64,000 bases of DNA from Fibrobacter succinogenes (GCA_902762305.1 CACWNW010000001.1:62001-126000); one strand, 5' to 3'. Shown: positions 50,901 to 58,983, numbered from the stretch's first letter. Program-made: numbers and translations. Notes: generated from the letters alone by a model not told the origin.

Positions 50901-52024
50901 TGCGCGTTGTACCGCGAAATGCGGGCCGTACCCGTATCCACCACATAGGCGATTCCCGGAATCGTGAGCGAAGTTTCCGCGATGTTCGTCGCGAGCACCA
51001 CGCGGGTCTTTTCCGTATGCCTAAAGATGCGGCGCTGTTCATCGGGGCTCATGCGCCCGTAAAGCGGCAGGATGTCGAAGGTCGCGAAGTCCAATTCATG
51101 TGCGAGCTCGCCCGCCAAATCTTGAATGTCGCGTTCCGTCGGTAAAAAACAAAGCAGGTGGTCGCGGTGGCGCGTTTCCAAATCGAGAATCGCATCGCGG
51201 GCCTCGTCGAGCAAGCCGGAATCGCCCTTGCCGCTGGTGTCGCGGGACCTCGAGTCTGGATCCTTCGTTCCACTCAGGATGACGTTTCCCGTACCAAAGT
51301 AATACTCGATTTCAACAGGGAATGTTCTTCCCTCGGCTTCGAGCACGCAACTGTTGTCGTAGAATTCCTCGAAAAGCTTGGCGTCAAGCGTCGCGGAGGC
51401 CACAATCAGCTTGAATTCCGGGCGTTCTAGCAAAACCGTCTTGAAAATGCCAAGCAGAATGTCGATGTTCAGCGAGCGTTCATGCGCCTCGTCAATCACG
51501 ATGGCCGAATACTGCCTAAAGAGCCTGTCGCGGCGGAATTCCTGCAACAGGATGCCGTCCGTCATCACCTTGATGGGGGCATCGCTCTGGCCCTGTTCCC
51601 AGAAGCGGATTTTCGTAGAGACGAGCGTTTCGTCCTTCAATTCTTCGCGCAGACGGTCTGCAATGGAAATCGCCGCCAAACGCCTCGGCTCCGTCACACC
51701 GATTTTAAAACCAGCCTTGTCACCCTGGCGGACAGCACTTAGAGCTCCGCTCTCTAGTGCGCATGGCCACCGCGGTGGGAGCCGCCGTGCGGCGATAGGG
51801 TCCATGCGCTCTTGGATTCTATCGGTCGCTTCGCTCCCTCCAGAATGACATTCTTTACAAGCATACCATTCCAGCAGGAACTTCGGCAACTGCGTCGACT
51901 TGCCCGAACCGGTGTCCGCCTTGACAATCACCACCTGATGCTTTTCGAGCATCTCGAAAAACTCTTCCCTATGTTCAACGACAGGAAGCTCTGGGTATGT
52001 AATGTTCAAGCTCTGGTAAGACAT
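47975..52024 (-). CDS. hrpA: ATP-dependent RNA helicase HrpA with repeat-derived insertions
   Basis: DEAH-box helicase of 1349 residues. Motifs: ADTGSGKSTQLPKF (Walker A, residues 36-49), EPRRLAAISIADR (Ia), VIDEAHERSLN (II), VASATLD (III), VLATNIAETSLTIPGI (V) and RQRTGRAGRVKPG (VI), then a helicase-associated domain and a long DUF3418-like C-terminus. Four segments do not fit the family and coincide with dispersed DNA repeats: residues about 57-103 (between motifs I and Ia), 247-270 (NVILSGTKDPDS), a block encoded around 49411-49506 (VIASEARQSLGDFWG and a CCCGACC hairpin) and one at 48353-48381 (EIPAFAGMT). All keep the frame. The upstream 52027-52098 region is an AT-rich repeat. E. coli HrpA is 1300 residues. 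Confidence 0.93.
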   Translation of the reverse strand: MSYQSLNITYPELPVVEHREEFFEMLEKHQVVIVKADTGSGKSTQLPKFLLEWYACKECHSGGSEATDRIQERMDPIAARRLPPRWPCALESGALSAVRQGDKAGFKIGVTEPRRLAAISIADRLREELKDETLVSTKIRFWEQGQSDAPIKVMTDGILLQEFRRDRLFRQYSAIVIDEAHERSLNIDILLGIFKTVLLERPEFKLIVASATLDAKLFEEFYDNSCVLEAEGRTFPVEIEYYFGTGNVILSGTKDPDSRSRDTSGKGDSGLLDEARDAILDLETRHRDHLLCFLPTERDIQDLAGELAHELDFATFDILPLYGRMSPDEQRRIFRHTEKTRVVLATNIAETSLTIPGIAYVVDTGTARISRYNAQSRIQGLPVEDISKASARQRTGRAGRVKPGVCIRLYSPEDFEKRDEFTEPEIRRSNLANVVLQLRSLGLELENFPFLQSPPHSAFRGAYKTLFELGALTADNASGHVTKLGREMTRLPMDVALSAVLLRARDAGVLQPALIVCSALSIQDPRVVPSEEPERTRIRQLHRKFAGHKSDFLTFICMWNAFCAEWDGKTWNKLRKFCDKNSLHFLRCREWIDLYEQFGRILDVKFENRVCPLDSFHRDNLHIALLSGFLGGIALRDIENGCYRLVSGRETHVFPGSDLYGKSAEWLFSAEVRETSRIFLNKAAEIKPEWIMQVAEPFCTRRWYAPTWNQERGFVEAVEEVSFRGLVISRGHRVDYARVNPGECAEIFWREAVVLGQMARPFAFMTHNERVVEDLHALEARKRQFGLAPSEDALVDYYVRIAHEVNSIKTLKDYIREHTDQFLKFDAKFWLDQLDTGVEGVIASEARQSLGDFWGKNPRHKRENPDQVGVDKNRSSLGGSLEQFRIEGLDGSSRMLMGEMVFDAMRDCDGITLDLPYDMLPQMTPAVLALSIHQWREWMAESVIREMPKAAKKQLEGRRTFIDDAFCDKLKANPHKAPLFSLYEVFAEMKQLDCDIPTVTPEKENHLRIHARIFKQGFPEKFPCEINPEWGSFRLFAAVRPVLVTFGIDFALGDMRFGWRLGESALMTDEESAFWQDFRKRVEGRAQSNSGNRTQSDADSTLIVDRLNMLETGGLYSDGFKTALKSWVLKSLVADNLDANRCVRFSGLEFSRGKKIRDFRNLAASTRSEDEKMRLALVRATYESGLLGAEAFVKCWNILREFSVAMRQGGDHVLREIPAFAGMTISKIVALYLPDHKDNTLFERLAVLGAVQTGNDKVDLSVKDLREKFRPFLKARFMKDHELKNAREILSKMERMTQDDAEYPELYLQASAMLEDFEILKFKRKGDDAEEVVEDDALAKLKGRFGRLR
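48353..48381 (-). repeat. GGGGAT palindrome inside hrpA
   Basis: GTCATCCCCGCG / GGCGGGGATCTCCC hairpin, inverse of the copy in topB, read as REIPAFAGMT. Confidence 0.8.
49411..49440 (-). repeat. CCCCGACTTGGTCGGGG hairpin inside hrpA
   Basis: AACCCCGAC / GTCGGGGTT stem within the extra HrpA segment; read as ENPDQVGVDK. Confidence 0.6.
49477..49506 (-). repeat. ATTGCGAGCGAAGCGCGGCAATC repeat inside hrpA
   Basis: GATTGCCGCGC / GCTCGCAATGAC with central TTC; read in hrpA sense as GVIASEARQSL. This sequence class is a familiar dispersed bacterial repeat. Confidence 0.75.
51256..51284 (-). repeat. GTCATCCTGAG repeat inside hrpA
   Basis: CTGGATCCTTCGTTCCACTC then AGGATGACG; in hrpA sense it reads NVILSGTKDPDS, nearly the same peptide as in the pseudouridine synthase. 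Confidence 0.8.
51735..51857 (-). repeat. Composite palindromic insert between helicase motifs I and Ia of hrpA
   Basis: Contains GTCATTCTGGAGGGAGCGAA / GAATCC (51812-51856), the hairpin GCCGCcgtGCGGC (51781-51793), a perfect CCACCGCGGTGG palindrome (51767-51778) and AGAG..CTCT. Adds about 45 residues to the protein. Confidence 0.75.
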
Positions 52025-52026
52025 TT

Positions 52027-52098
52027 GGCAATGGATAATTGATAATGGATAATGGATGATGTAAAATTATCAATCATCAATTATCAATCATCAATCAC
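52027..52098. repeat. AT-rich ATTATCAATCATC repeat
   Basis: GGATAATTGATAATGGATAA on the left and AATTATCAATCATCAATTAT on the right are inverse copies. It separates hrpA from the 46-residue gene and touches the latter's stop codon. Confidence 0.6.
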
Positions 52099-52235
52099 TC
52101 TTTAATGTGCCCGCACTTGTCGCAGGTGAGCTTGTAACTGTTGTCGGGGTCGACAACCATCACGCCGTCACATTCCGGCACTTCGCACGGGAGTTCGCCC
52201 GGCATCACTTCACGGTAAGTCTTTTTTTCTTCCAT
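52095..52235 (-). CDS. 46-residue zinc-ribbon protein
   Basis: Short gene reading MEEKKTYREVMPGELPCEVP then ECDGVMVVDPDNSYKLTCDK and CGHIKE. Four Cys are spaced C-x4-C and C-x2-C around a beta turn, the pattern of a rubredoxin-like zinc ribbon. No ribosome site is seen, but TATAAT lies 7 nt before the ATG. Codon use is normal for the window. The stop codon lies at the edge of the AT-rich repeat. Function unknown. Confidence 0.65.
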   Translation of the reverse strand: MEEKKTYREVMPGELPCEVPECDGVMVVDPDNSYKLTCDKCGHIKE

Positions 52236-52242
52236 TGGCACA

Positions 52243-52248
52243 ATTATA
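52243..52248 (-). promoter_or_regulatory. -10 box TATAAT before the zinc-ribbon gene
   Basis: Consensus TATAAT on the minus strand, 7 nt before ATG 52235. Confidence 0.4.
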
Positions 52249-52253
52249 GAAAA

Positions 52254-53549
52254 TCAATCCTTCACGCACCGCACCGAAAGTGCAAATCGCTTCGATTGTT
52301 TGTCAAAAGCCACATACGAAGAACCAAGCCTTACCTGCACAGCAAGCGTATCGTCCTCATCGGCAGTCCAAAAGTGGTCATAGCCATCCTTTCCATAGCC
52401 ACCGTCCATTCTATAGGAACGGAGCGCCACATCGTCAAATCCCAACGTGTCAACTTCCCCATCGTTATGGAGAGATACGAACATATTTACCAAGGTTCTC
52501 CATTCCGTAGTATCGGGCAAATGCCAACCTTCGGGGCACGCATTCACCGCCTCTTTCCATAAATAGTACCAATTAGAAGAATCGCACATATCAAGCATGT
52601 TCGTATGACATATTACCGAATCCGTCTTGAACCGCAAATTTTCGTCAAGCCACTCCTGATCCTTCGTAACCAGAGTCTTATAAACCTCGTTATCGCGGCT
52701 ATCCGTCATTTCGCTAAAGAAATACGGTACCTGACTCGAACTTGAAGATGACGCTACAGCATTGGAACTACTCGACGAAGCCTTTTTAGAAGCCTTCACA
52801 CAGCGAAGGGAATACGCATTTTCAAGGTCACGTGCGTTAAAATCAAACTCGTTTCTTTCGTAAAGAATGTTGAATACGTAGGCAAATCCGCCAGCGCTCG
52901 CATAATTCGTCCAAAAATAGGCGTTCGAACCACCATTAATATACTTGCCCTTCACTTTTGCCCCTGCGGGCAATGCCGAAAAGCCAATATCGTCGGTATT
53001 GTAGCCATTTCCGAGCCAGCCAGCAACCGACCTCAACTGAAACGGTTTCAGATTTTGGTTATAGAGCAAATGCTGGACCTCGGCCGAACCGGGCACGAAA
53101 AACCCCTGCGGGCAAATTCCCCTCCTCTCCAACTCAAAAAATTTGTATGTCGAATCATAATCGACAACAGCGGACCATGTGTAAAGTCTTCCGCCCTTTT
53201 TACAGTTTTCGGGCTTATCCTCATAGCACCAGGATTTCCCCTTCAGGTTCGGAGTCTGCACGCTGTCCGCATACTCCAGATTTTGCGCCATCCAAGTTAT
53301 TCCCGCTATGGTAATAGTCCTGTAAACATGATTGTCCCGTTCATCCGTTATCTCGCCATATTCGATTTCCGGATTCCGGTATTCATCAGCTTCCAAATCG
53401 TTTGCATACAGCAACAGGCCTTCTTTTTCCTGCTCTTCCAAAACAGCATCGCTTACCACATAATCGTCCTCAGCACAGGCAGTCAACACAAGGAGAACAA
53501 GAAAGGCAAACGCCAGCAAAAAATTCATTCCAGGGAGTTTCATAATCAT
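52254..53549 (-). CDS. FISUMP-domain lipoprotein (two domains)
   Basis: 431 residues. Signal with lipobox LTAC (Cys near residue 25). Two FISUMP (TIGR02145) domains: the first runs from EYGEITDERDNHVYRTITIA, with WMAQNLEYAD and GGRLYTWSAVVD, to YSLRCVKA; the second from FSEMTDSRDNEVYKTLV to SVRCVKD, with a shorter core, joined by a Ser-rich linker. The domain is a Fibrobacter-expanded relative of the FGE/C-lectin type fold; its function is unknown. ATG 53549 overlaps the upstream stop as ATGA; ATG 53543 with GAAGGA upstream is the alternative. Second gene of a pair with 53546. Confidence 0.85.
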   Translation of the reverse strand: MIMKLPGMNFLLAFAFLVLLVLTACAEDDYVVSDAVLEEQEKEGLLLYANDLEADEYRNPEIEYGEITDERDNHVYRTITIAGITWMAQNLEYADSVQTPNLKGKSWCYEDKPENCKKGGRLYTWSAVVDYDSTYKFFELERRGICPQGFFVPGSAEVQHLLYNQNLKPFQLRSVAGWLGNGYNTDDIGFSALPAGAKVKGKYINGGSNAYFWTNYASAGGFAYVFNILYERNEFDFNARDLENAYSLRCVKASKKASSSSSNAVASSSSSSQVPYFFSEMTDSRDNEVYKTLVTKDQEWLDENLRFKTDSVICHTNMLDMCDSSNWYYLWKEAVNACPEGWHLPDTTEWRTLVNMFVSLHNDGEVDTLGFDDVALRSYRMDGGYGKDGYDHFWTADEDDTLAVQVRLGSSYVAFDKQSKRFALSVRCVKD

Positions 53550-56326
53550 TCATCCTTCAGGCAACGAATGGAGGCGGCAACATCGTCATTCAAATAATGA
53601 AGTTCAATTCCCGAAGAAGAATCCGCATAAAATCCCGAGCTCACGTGCTCTGCCCTGTTACTATAGTCCCACGACCAGAAATGAACGACTCCGCCTTCCT
53701 TGTGGACCGAGCCATCCTCACGATACCAGTACCCCACCGGCGCAGCATTCCAGCCGTACGCATCGATGCCAGCATTGTCTATCCAGCCATCCGACGACTT
53801 AAGGGCATTCCAAGCTTCTCCTTGCCCACCCACAACGGCAAAAAGTTTTTTCCAATTACGCATTGAGGGTATATGCCAACCTTCAGGACATAAGCCCCGA
53901 ACTGGAGCCTTAATACCGCAAGCCAACGAACCCTCGCAACCCACAGCATTGTCGCTATATACGCCCTTGGTATCCACGGCCGAACTCCAGTAATAGAATC
54001 CCTCCGCAGGGGAATCCTCGTGGACAAGCGCCAAATTTTCAGCCATCCAAGTCTGCGTTCCGATTTTCACAGTCTTGTAGGTACGATTATCCCGTTCGTC
54101 CTTCAATGAGCCATAAGAACAATTGTCCTTCTTTCCAGCCCGACAAGGGGGAACAAGCGCCAGTTCCATTTTCTCGATTTTTACGGCTTCCGACAGCAAC
54201 GCAGAATCCTTCACGCAACGCACAGAAAAACTCTGGTCCTTGTCGTATCCGTAGCCATCGATAAACGAGAACTCATCCCCACCAAAAAAGATTCCCCGGG
54301 CGGTGCCGCTTGATACATCCGTTCCCGTCCAGAAAAAAGCCCCGCTATACTTGTACGTGAAAAAATTCCCTCCTGGATTGCGCCCTGCCGGCAAGACGCA
54401 AAAGCCATATTTGTCCAATCCGTTTCCATCATCTCTCCACCCTGCACTCGATTTAAGAGCAAGATTCGCCGACAAGGAATCCCCGACAGTTTCGACAAGT
54501 TCACCCCATTCAGCAGCCGTCGGAATATGCCAGCCCTTCGGACAAATTCCGCGATGTTCCTCGATAGACTTGCAATAGTAATCATCAATCGACGAGAATA
54601 CGCTCTTCGTATCCATAGCGACATCCCACGTGTAATACATGCCCAGCGAATCGCATTCGTCGTCATCAATTTTGTAGCACTTGGCGTTATACCCCTCAAC
54701 GGCAATGTTCAAGTTTTCGGCCATCCAAGTATTTTTCCCTATGGTCACAATCTTATAGGACTGTCCATCGCGCAAATCCTGCAGGTGGCCGTCTTCTGTA
54801 AAAGAAGAATCAACACCATCGAAAGAAGGCTTTGCATATTCCGCAGTATCGATTTTACAATGGTGATAAACAGGCTTTTCCTCCAAGATGCAACGGACAC
54901 TAGCAAGCCACGACGCATGAACCCACACGAATTTACTCTCGACGCTCCCGTTTTTAAACTGCAACGTGTAGCGGGGGCCACCATCGGACGCAAGCCAAAG
55001 ATAAGCCTCTTCACCCCTGTTAAAGAACGAGTCGACTTCCGCCCCCAACGAGCCGCGGCCTCCCGGCAAGACACCAAATCCGTAATAATCGATGCCGCTC
55101 CCGTTATAAGTTCCCGCATACCACCTCTTATTGGCACTCCAGGAATCCTGCGGCTTTACGTAATTCACCCAATAATTCTTCGATTTGAGCGTATATCCCG
55201 ACTCATCGTCATTCGTTGTCTTGCCAACCCGCTCCAGCAACATCTCATAATCGACCTTCGAAGGCAAGCGCCAGCCCGCAGGGCACGCTCCGTTTTCTGC
55301 AAAAGTATTTGTATACAGCATGCCATAAACCTTGCATATCGAATCCGCACGCGAATAGCATACCGACTCGGAATCACTTGCAAAAAAGGCCAGGTTTTCA
55401 GCCATCCAGGTCTGCGTTCCTATCTTCACAGTTGCATACTCACGACCATCGCGCTTATCCACGAACATTCCCTTTTCAACACTGGAGGGATCCATAAGTC
55501 CCGAGACATCCAGGGAATCGACCTCATCATCCAAGGTTTCCACCTTATTTTCAACGGAATCCTGCACACAGCGCACAGAATAGCCATTCCGTTTCAATCT
55601 ATTCCCAGTAACATTCTTGTCGCTATCAAAGGAATGCAAGGCAACAAAAGCTTCGTTAGAAGAATATTCTCCCGAAGTCCAGAAATAGCTATCGAAGCCA
55701 GCATTGCAAAATTTTCCATTCGCATAGAAACCAGTCGGCAATACGGTATATCCAGATGTATTGTCGCCATTTCCATCGCCACGCCACCCCTTGGTTGACT
55801 TGAAAGTCGAAGCCGTCTTACTATCCATCAAATCATGGATTTCCGTGGGGGACGGCAAATGCCAACCATCAGGACAAATGCCTTGCTGGAAAACAGAGTG
55901 AAGGTATTGCGGCGACGTTTCGTATTTTACTCCATTCCTAAATGTCGGAGAAATATTCATGGCCGCAGTCCAAGAATAAAGCCTTCCGCCCACATTGCAA
56001 AAATCAGTTTCATTGTCGTAGCACCAATTGCCGCCTTCAATGTTGGGTTCAAGCGTGCTATCCGAGAAATTAAGGTTTTCCGCCATCCAAACGCTATTCT
56101 TGATTTTCAGCGTCTTATAGACCTTTCCGTCACGAGGATCAGTCAACTTACCGTATTTCACCTTGGAATTCATATATTCCGAAGCGCTTTCTGCCTGAGT
56201 ATAGACATCAATATCGTGTATAGACGGGTCCTCTTCGTTATCCGGCTTGACAGATTCATCGTCAAAGCAGGCAACAACAAAGAGCGAAAGCAACACGAGG
56301 AACACAGGCTTTTTAAACGAAATCAT
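53546..56326 (-). CDS. FISUMP-domain lipoprotein (four tandem domains)
   Basis: 926 residues. Signal MISFKKPVFLVLLSLFVVAC with lipobox VVAC (Cys20). Four FISUMP domains, opening at KYGKLTDPRDGKVYKTLKI, MFVDKRDGREYATVKIG, GHLQDLRDGQSYKIVTIG and GSLKDERDNRTYKTVKIG, each with WMAENL and a SVRC or SIRC end. The GWHLP and FCVLPAG cores vary, suggesting four different binding sites. AAGGG precedes the ATG by 5 nt. It lies 41 nt after the HAD phosphatase gene, with no terminator seen between them. Confidence 0.88.
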   Translation of the reverse strand: MISFKKPVFLVLLSLFVVACFDDESVKPDNEEDPSIHDIDVYTQAESASEYMNSKVKYGKLTDPRDGKVYKTLKIKNSVWMAENLNFSDSTLEPNIEGGNWCYDNETDFCNVGGRLYSWTAAMNISPTFRNGVKYETSPQYLHSVFQQGICPDGWHLPSPTEIHDLMDSKTASTFKSTKGWRGDGNGDNTSGYTVLPTGFYANGKFCNAGFDSYFWTSGEYSSNEAFVALHSFDSDKNVTGNRLKRNGYSVRCVQDSVENKVETLDDEVDSLDVSGLMDPSSVEKGMFVDKRDGREYATVKIGTQTWMAENLAFFASDSESVCYSRADSICKVYGMLYTNTFAENGACPAGWRLPSKVDYEMLLERVGKTTNDDESGYTLKSKNYWVNYVKPQDSWSANKRWYAGTYNGSGIDYYGFGVLPGGRGSLGAEVDSFFNRGEEAYLWLASDGGPRYTLQFKNGSVESKFVWVHASWLASVRCILEEKPVYHHCKIDTAEYAKPSFDGVDSSFTEDGHLQDLRDGQSYKIVTIGKNTWMAENLNIAVEGYNAKCYKIDDDECDSLGMYYTWDVAMDTKSVFSSIDDYYCKSIEEHRGICPKGWHIPTAAEWGELVETVGDSLSANLALKSSAGWRDDGNGLDKYGFCVLPAGRNPGGNFFTYKYSGAFFWTGTDVSSGTARGIFFGGDEFSFIDGYGYDKDQSFSVRCVKDSALLSEAVKIEKMELALVPPCRAGKKDNCSYGSLKDERDNRTYKTVKIGTQTWMAENLALVHEDSPAEGFYYWSSAVDTKGVYSDNAVGCEGSLACGIKAPVRGLCPEGWHIPSMRNWKKLFAVVGGQGEAWNALKSSDGWIDNAGIDAYGWNAAPVGYWYREDGSVHKEGGVVHFWSWDYSNRAEHVSSGFYADSSSGIELHYLNDDVAASIRCLKDE

Positions 56327-56367
56327 TTTTCCCTTCTTATCGAAAATCATCGTTTTCCCCTAAAAAA

Positions 56368-57201
56368 TTACTGCTGCATTACAAATTTCTCAATTACCTC
56401 GGTAATTCCCGAATGGTTGTTATCGCTTACCGTCACGTAGTCGGCAATGTCCTTCGCCACCTGCGAAGCATTCGCCATCGCGACACCGACACCCGCCGCC
56501 TCTATCATGGGGCAATCGTTTTCTTCGTCGCCCACGGCAATCGTATCGGCAATAGACACCTTGTAATAATCCGCCATAAACCGCACCGCATCGCCCTTGT
56601 TGCTCTGCATATGCGAAAACTCGAGCATTTCAGGCTTGCTGAACACGTCGAACAGCTTGCCCGCCGTAGTCTTGCGCATATCGGCGCGGAAATCTACGAG
56701 GCCCGAATGTTCGAAAGGCGTAATGATGTTCACCTTGATGGGCGGCTTCACCACGACATTCACAAACTCACCGTAATACTCGCGAATGTCCTTCACCACC
56801 ACGTAATCCATCTTCATCAGGCGGCAGTAAGTCTTGAGCTGTTCCGTCTCGTATTCCGAGACAACGAGGTCGCCCGAGTAGGTGTGCGCGTGCATCCCGC
56901 GGGCGTGCGCGGCATCCATGATGGCCTTGACCTCGTCGACGGGAATGTATCGCGTGAGAATCGGTTTCTTTTCGCCGCAATCGTAGATGAGCCCGCCGTT
57001 AAAACTCACAAGGAAGAATCCCGGTTCCAGGAACCCGTACTGTTCCGCCAATTGTTTCACGCTCGTGAGCGGCCGACCCGTTGTCATCACGAACTTGTGT
57101 CCCGCATCAATCATCGTGCGAATAGAGCGCATATCGGTATCCGAGATGCGCTTGTCATCGGTCAGGAGCGTACCGTCAAGGTCTGTGAACAGAATTTTCA
57201 T
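56368..57201 (-). CDS. HAD-superfamily hydrolase, Cof type
   Basis: 277-residue sugar-phosphate or nucleotide phosphatase of the Cof/HAD-IIB subfamily. Motif I TDLDGTLLTDD with nucleophile Asp, motif II TTGRPLTSVKQL, the lysine motif SNKGDAVRFM and motif IV AVGDEENDCPMIEAAGVGVAM are intact, with a type IIB cap between. Substrate unknown. TATATT lies 8 nt before the ATG, with AGGGAAAG between. Confidence 0.87.
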   Translation of the reverse strand: MKILFTDLDGTLLTDDKRISDTDMRSIRTMIDAGHKFVMTTGRPLTSVKQLAEQYGFLEPGFFLVSFNGGLIYDCGEKKPILTRYIPVDEVKAIMDAAHARGMHAHTYSGDLVVSEYETEQLKTYCRLMKMDYVVVKDIREYYGEFVNVVVKPPIKVNIITPFEHSGLVDFRADMRKTTAGKLFDVFSKPEMLEFSHMQSNKGDAVRFMADYYKVSIADTIAVGDEENDCPMIEAAGVGVAMANASQVAKDIADYVTVSDNNHSGITEVIEKFVMQQ

Positions 57202-57209
57202 CTTTCCCT

Positions 57210-57215
57210 AATATA
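57210..57215 (-). promoter_or_regulatory. -10-like TATATT before the HAD gene
   Basis: TATATT on the minus strand, 8 nt before ATG 57201; the AGGG in between may serve as ribosome site. Confidence 0.35.
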
Positions 57216-57230
57216 GCATTCAAATAGGGA

Positions 57231-57259
57231 CAAAATAGCGGTATAACGCAAAATACCGC
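57231..57259 (-). terminator. Intrinsic terminator after the FISUMP gene at 57301
   Basis: GCGGTAT / ATACCGC stem with 8-nt loop; on the minus strand followed by TATTTTG. Confidence 0.7.
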
Positions 57260-57300
57260 CCAGCGGTCGATATCAGGCGATAAAGTGCAGAATTATGGAA

Positions 57301-58983
57301 TTAGTCCTTGACGCAGCGGACGGAGAATCCGAACGCTTTATCATCAGTCGACAGATTCGCAATATCGCGGTTATCTTCCACACTCATATGGTACACTTCT
57401 TGATTTTCCTCTGTGGAACTCCAAAAGCCTGCGACGGTCGCCTCATGATCATCGAAGCAAGGATCCCCCCAGGAACCAAACATGTATTCCCCAGGAAGCG
57501 CAGAGAAACCGGACTCATTCGTACCAGTGCCTCCCAAGTACCAGCCAAATGCAGACTTGAGCGCCGAACCGGTCTTTGAATTCCCACCGACGGCAGTCAA
57601 TAGAGTTTCAAATTCCGTTTTGCTCGGCAAGTGCCATCCATCCGGGCAAACGCCCTGAATATTCCCCGACGGCAGGGAGCACGTTTTCCCATAGCCGCAT
57701 TCCTCCTCAGATTTGCCAACCGCATCCGCCCACCAATAAAGACGGCCGTATTTCTCGCAAAATTTCGTAGAATCGATAAAGCAGTGGCTAGAGGCCGTTT
57801 CAAAATTGAGATTTTCCGCCATCCATACCTGGTCTCCAATTTTCACGGTCTTGTACGTTCGACCGTCGCGGGAATCTGTCAACTCGCCATATTCAACATT
57901 CGGGTTGAATGGACTCTCGCTAGACAGGGATGACAGTTTTTCACCCTGGAGACAACGGACAGAATAAGCATTTTGCTTGGACACTCGCCACCAAGACTCA
58001 TACGTTTCACTATAGTACAAACGCATCACGTACGTTTCATCGTCGTTGAACTCCGACGCATTCCAAAAATTAACCTCAACGCCCACACCGCCATATTTGC
58101 CATTGTCCATACCGCCAGCAGGTAATGCAGAAAAACCAGAAATATTCGTATCATCATAAGTTTGCACATAGTCAAAGTATGAACCGACTACAAGAAGAGG
58201 ATTCCAAACGGCACTAGACTTAAGCGCAACACCAGCGTAAGCTTTGTTTGAAACAGCTGTAGTCAACAAGGAATCCCATTCGGCCCAGCGTGGCAAGTGC
58301 CACCCGCTCGGGCAAGCATCCACAGCAGCAGACCAAGTGTAGAGCCGGCCAAACTTGGAGCAGCTACTTGCGGAATCTCCATAGCAATAACTATTTGCCG
58401 ATTCGTAGTTCAGATTCTCCGCCATCCACACCTGATTGCCAATTTTCACGGTCCTGTAGGTCTGGCCATCGCGGGAATCGGTCAGTTCACCATACGAAAT
58501 TTTCGGGTTAAAAATACTTACACTACTGCTAGACTCACTCGTCTCGCTTGAACTCGACTCCGGCGTGACGCTGGACGAAGAATTCACTGAACTGCTACTT
58601 GATTTTGCACTGCTGCTCGTCATGGCGGCCTCGAAGCCGCCATCTCCCTTACTGCTACTGGACACACTTGTCTCGCCATCGCTCGACTGCGGTGTGACGC
58701 TAGAGGAAGACCTGCTAGAGGAACTACTTTTCTCCTTAACCCATTTTTCGTCCAAGCACACATAGGTGGCAGAATTTTCCACCACATATGCCTCCATCCC
58801 CTCCCGTATGTCGTTACAATCGGGAAGTTCACCAAAAGTCACCACTTCCAAGGAGAGGGGGGATCCAAATATATTTTCTGTTAAGGGATCAGTTGCGTTT
58901 TTGTCGCCACAGGCAGAAAATGCGACAAGGGCAATTGTCGCCAAAAACGGCATCAGGATTTTGGACGGAAATTCCTTCGCCAT
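57301..58983 (-). CDS. FISUMP-domain lipoprotein (two domains) with N-terminal Cys module
   Basis: 560 residues. Signal MAKEFPSKILMPFLATIALV with lipobox FSAC. A short N-terminal module (ELPDCNDIREGMEAYVVENS, ATYVCLDEKW) occurs before a Ser-rich linker (about 85-155). Two FISUMP domains follow: SYGELTDSRDGQTYRTVKIG to YSVRCLQG and EYGELTDSRDGRTYKTVKIG to FSVRCVKD. AGGAGG lies 5 nt before the ATG at 58983, a strong site that fixes the start. Has its own terminator downstream. Confidence 0.88.
   Translation of the reverse strand: MAKEFPSKILMPFLATIALVAFSACGDKNATDPLTENIFGSPLSLEVVTFGELPDCNDIREGMEAYVVENSATYVCLDEKWVKEKSSSSSRSSSSVTPQSSDGETSVSSSSKGDGGFEAAMTSSSAKSSSSSVNSSSSVTPESSSSETSESSSSVSIFNPKISYGELTDSRDGQTYRTVKIGNQVWMAENLNYESANSYCYGDSASSCSKFGRLYTWSAAVDACPSGWHLPRWAEWDSLLTTAVSNKAYAGVALKSSAVWNPLLVVGSYFDYVQTYDDTNISGFSALPAGGMDNGKYGGVGVEVNFWNASEFNDDETYVMRLYYSETYESWWRVSKQNAYSVRCLQGEKLSSLSSESPFNPNVEYGELTDSRDGRTYKTVKIGDQVWMAENLNFETASSHCFIDSTKFCEKYGRLYWWADAVGKSEEECGYGKTCSLPSGNIQGVCPDGWHLPSKTEFETLLTAVGGNSKTGSALKSAFGWYLGGTGTNESGFSALPGEYMFGSWGDPCFDDHEATVAGFWSSTEENQEVYHMSVEDNRDIANLSTDDKAFGFSVRCVKD

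Noticed and set aside
52027-52098. Possible attachment site or CRISPR leader
   Set aside because: An AT-rich repeat with inverse copies only; no integrase, spacers or tRNA end.
58540-58730. Possible slippage or broken gene at the Ser codon runs of the FISUMP gene
   Set aside because: The frame is continuous through the repeats; serine-rich linkers are common in lipoproteins of this organism group.
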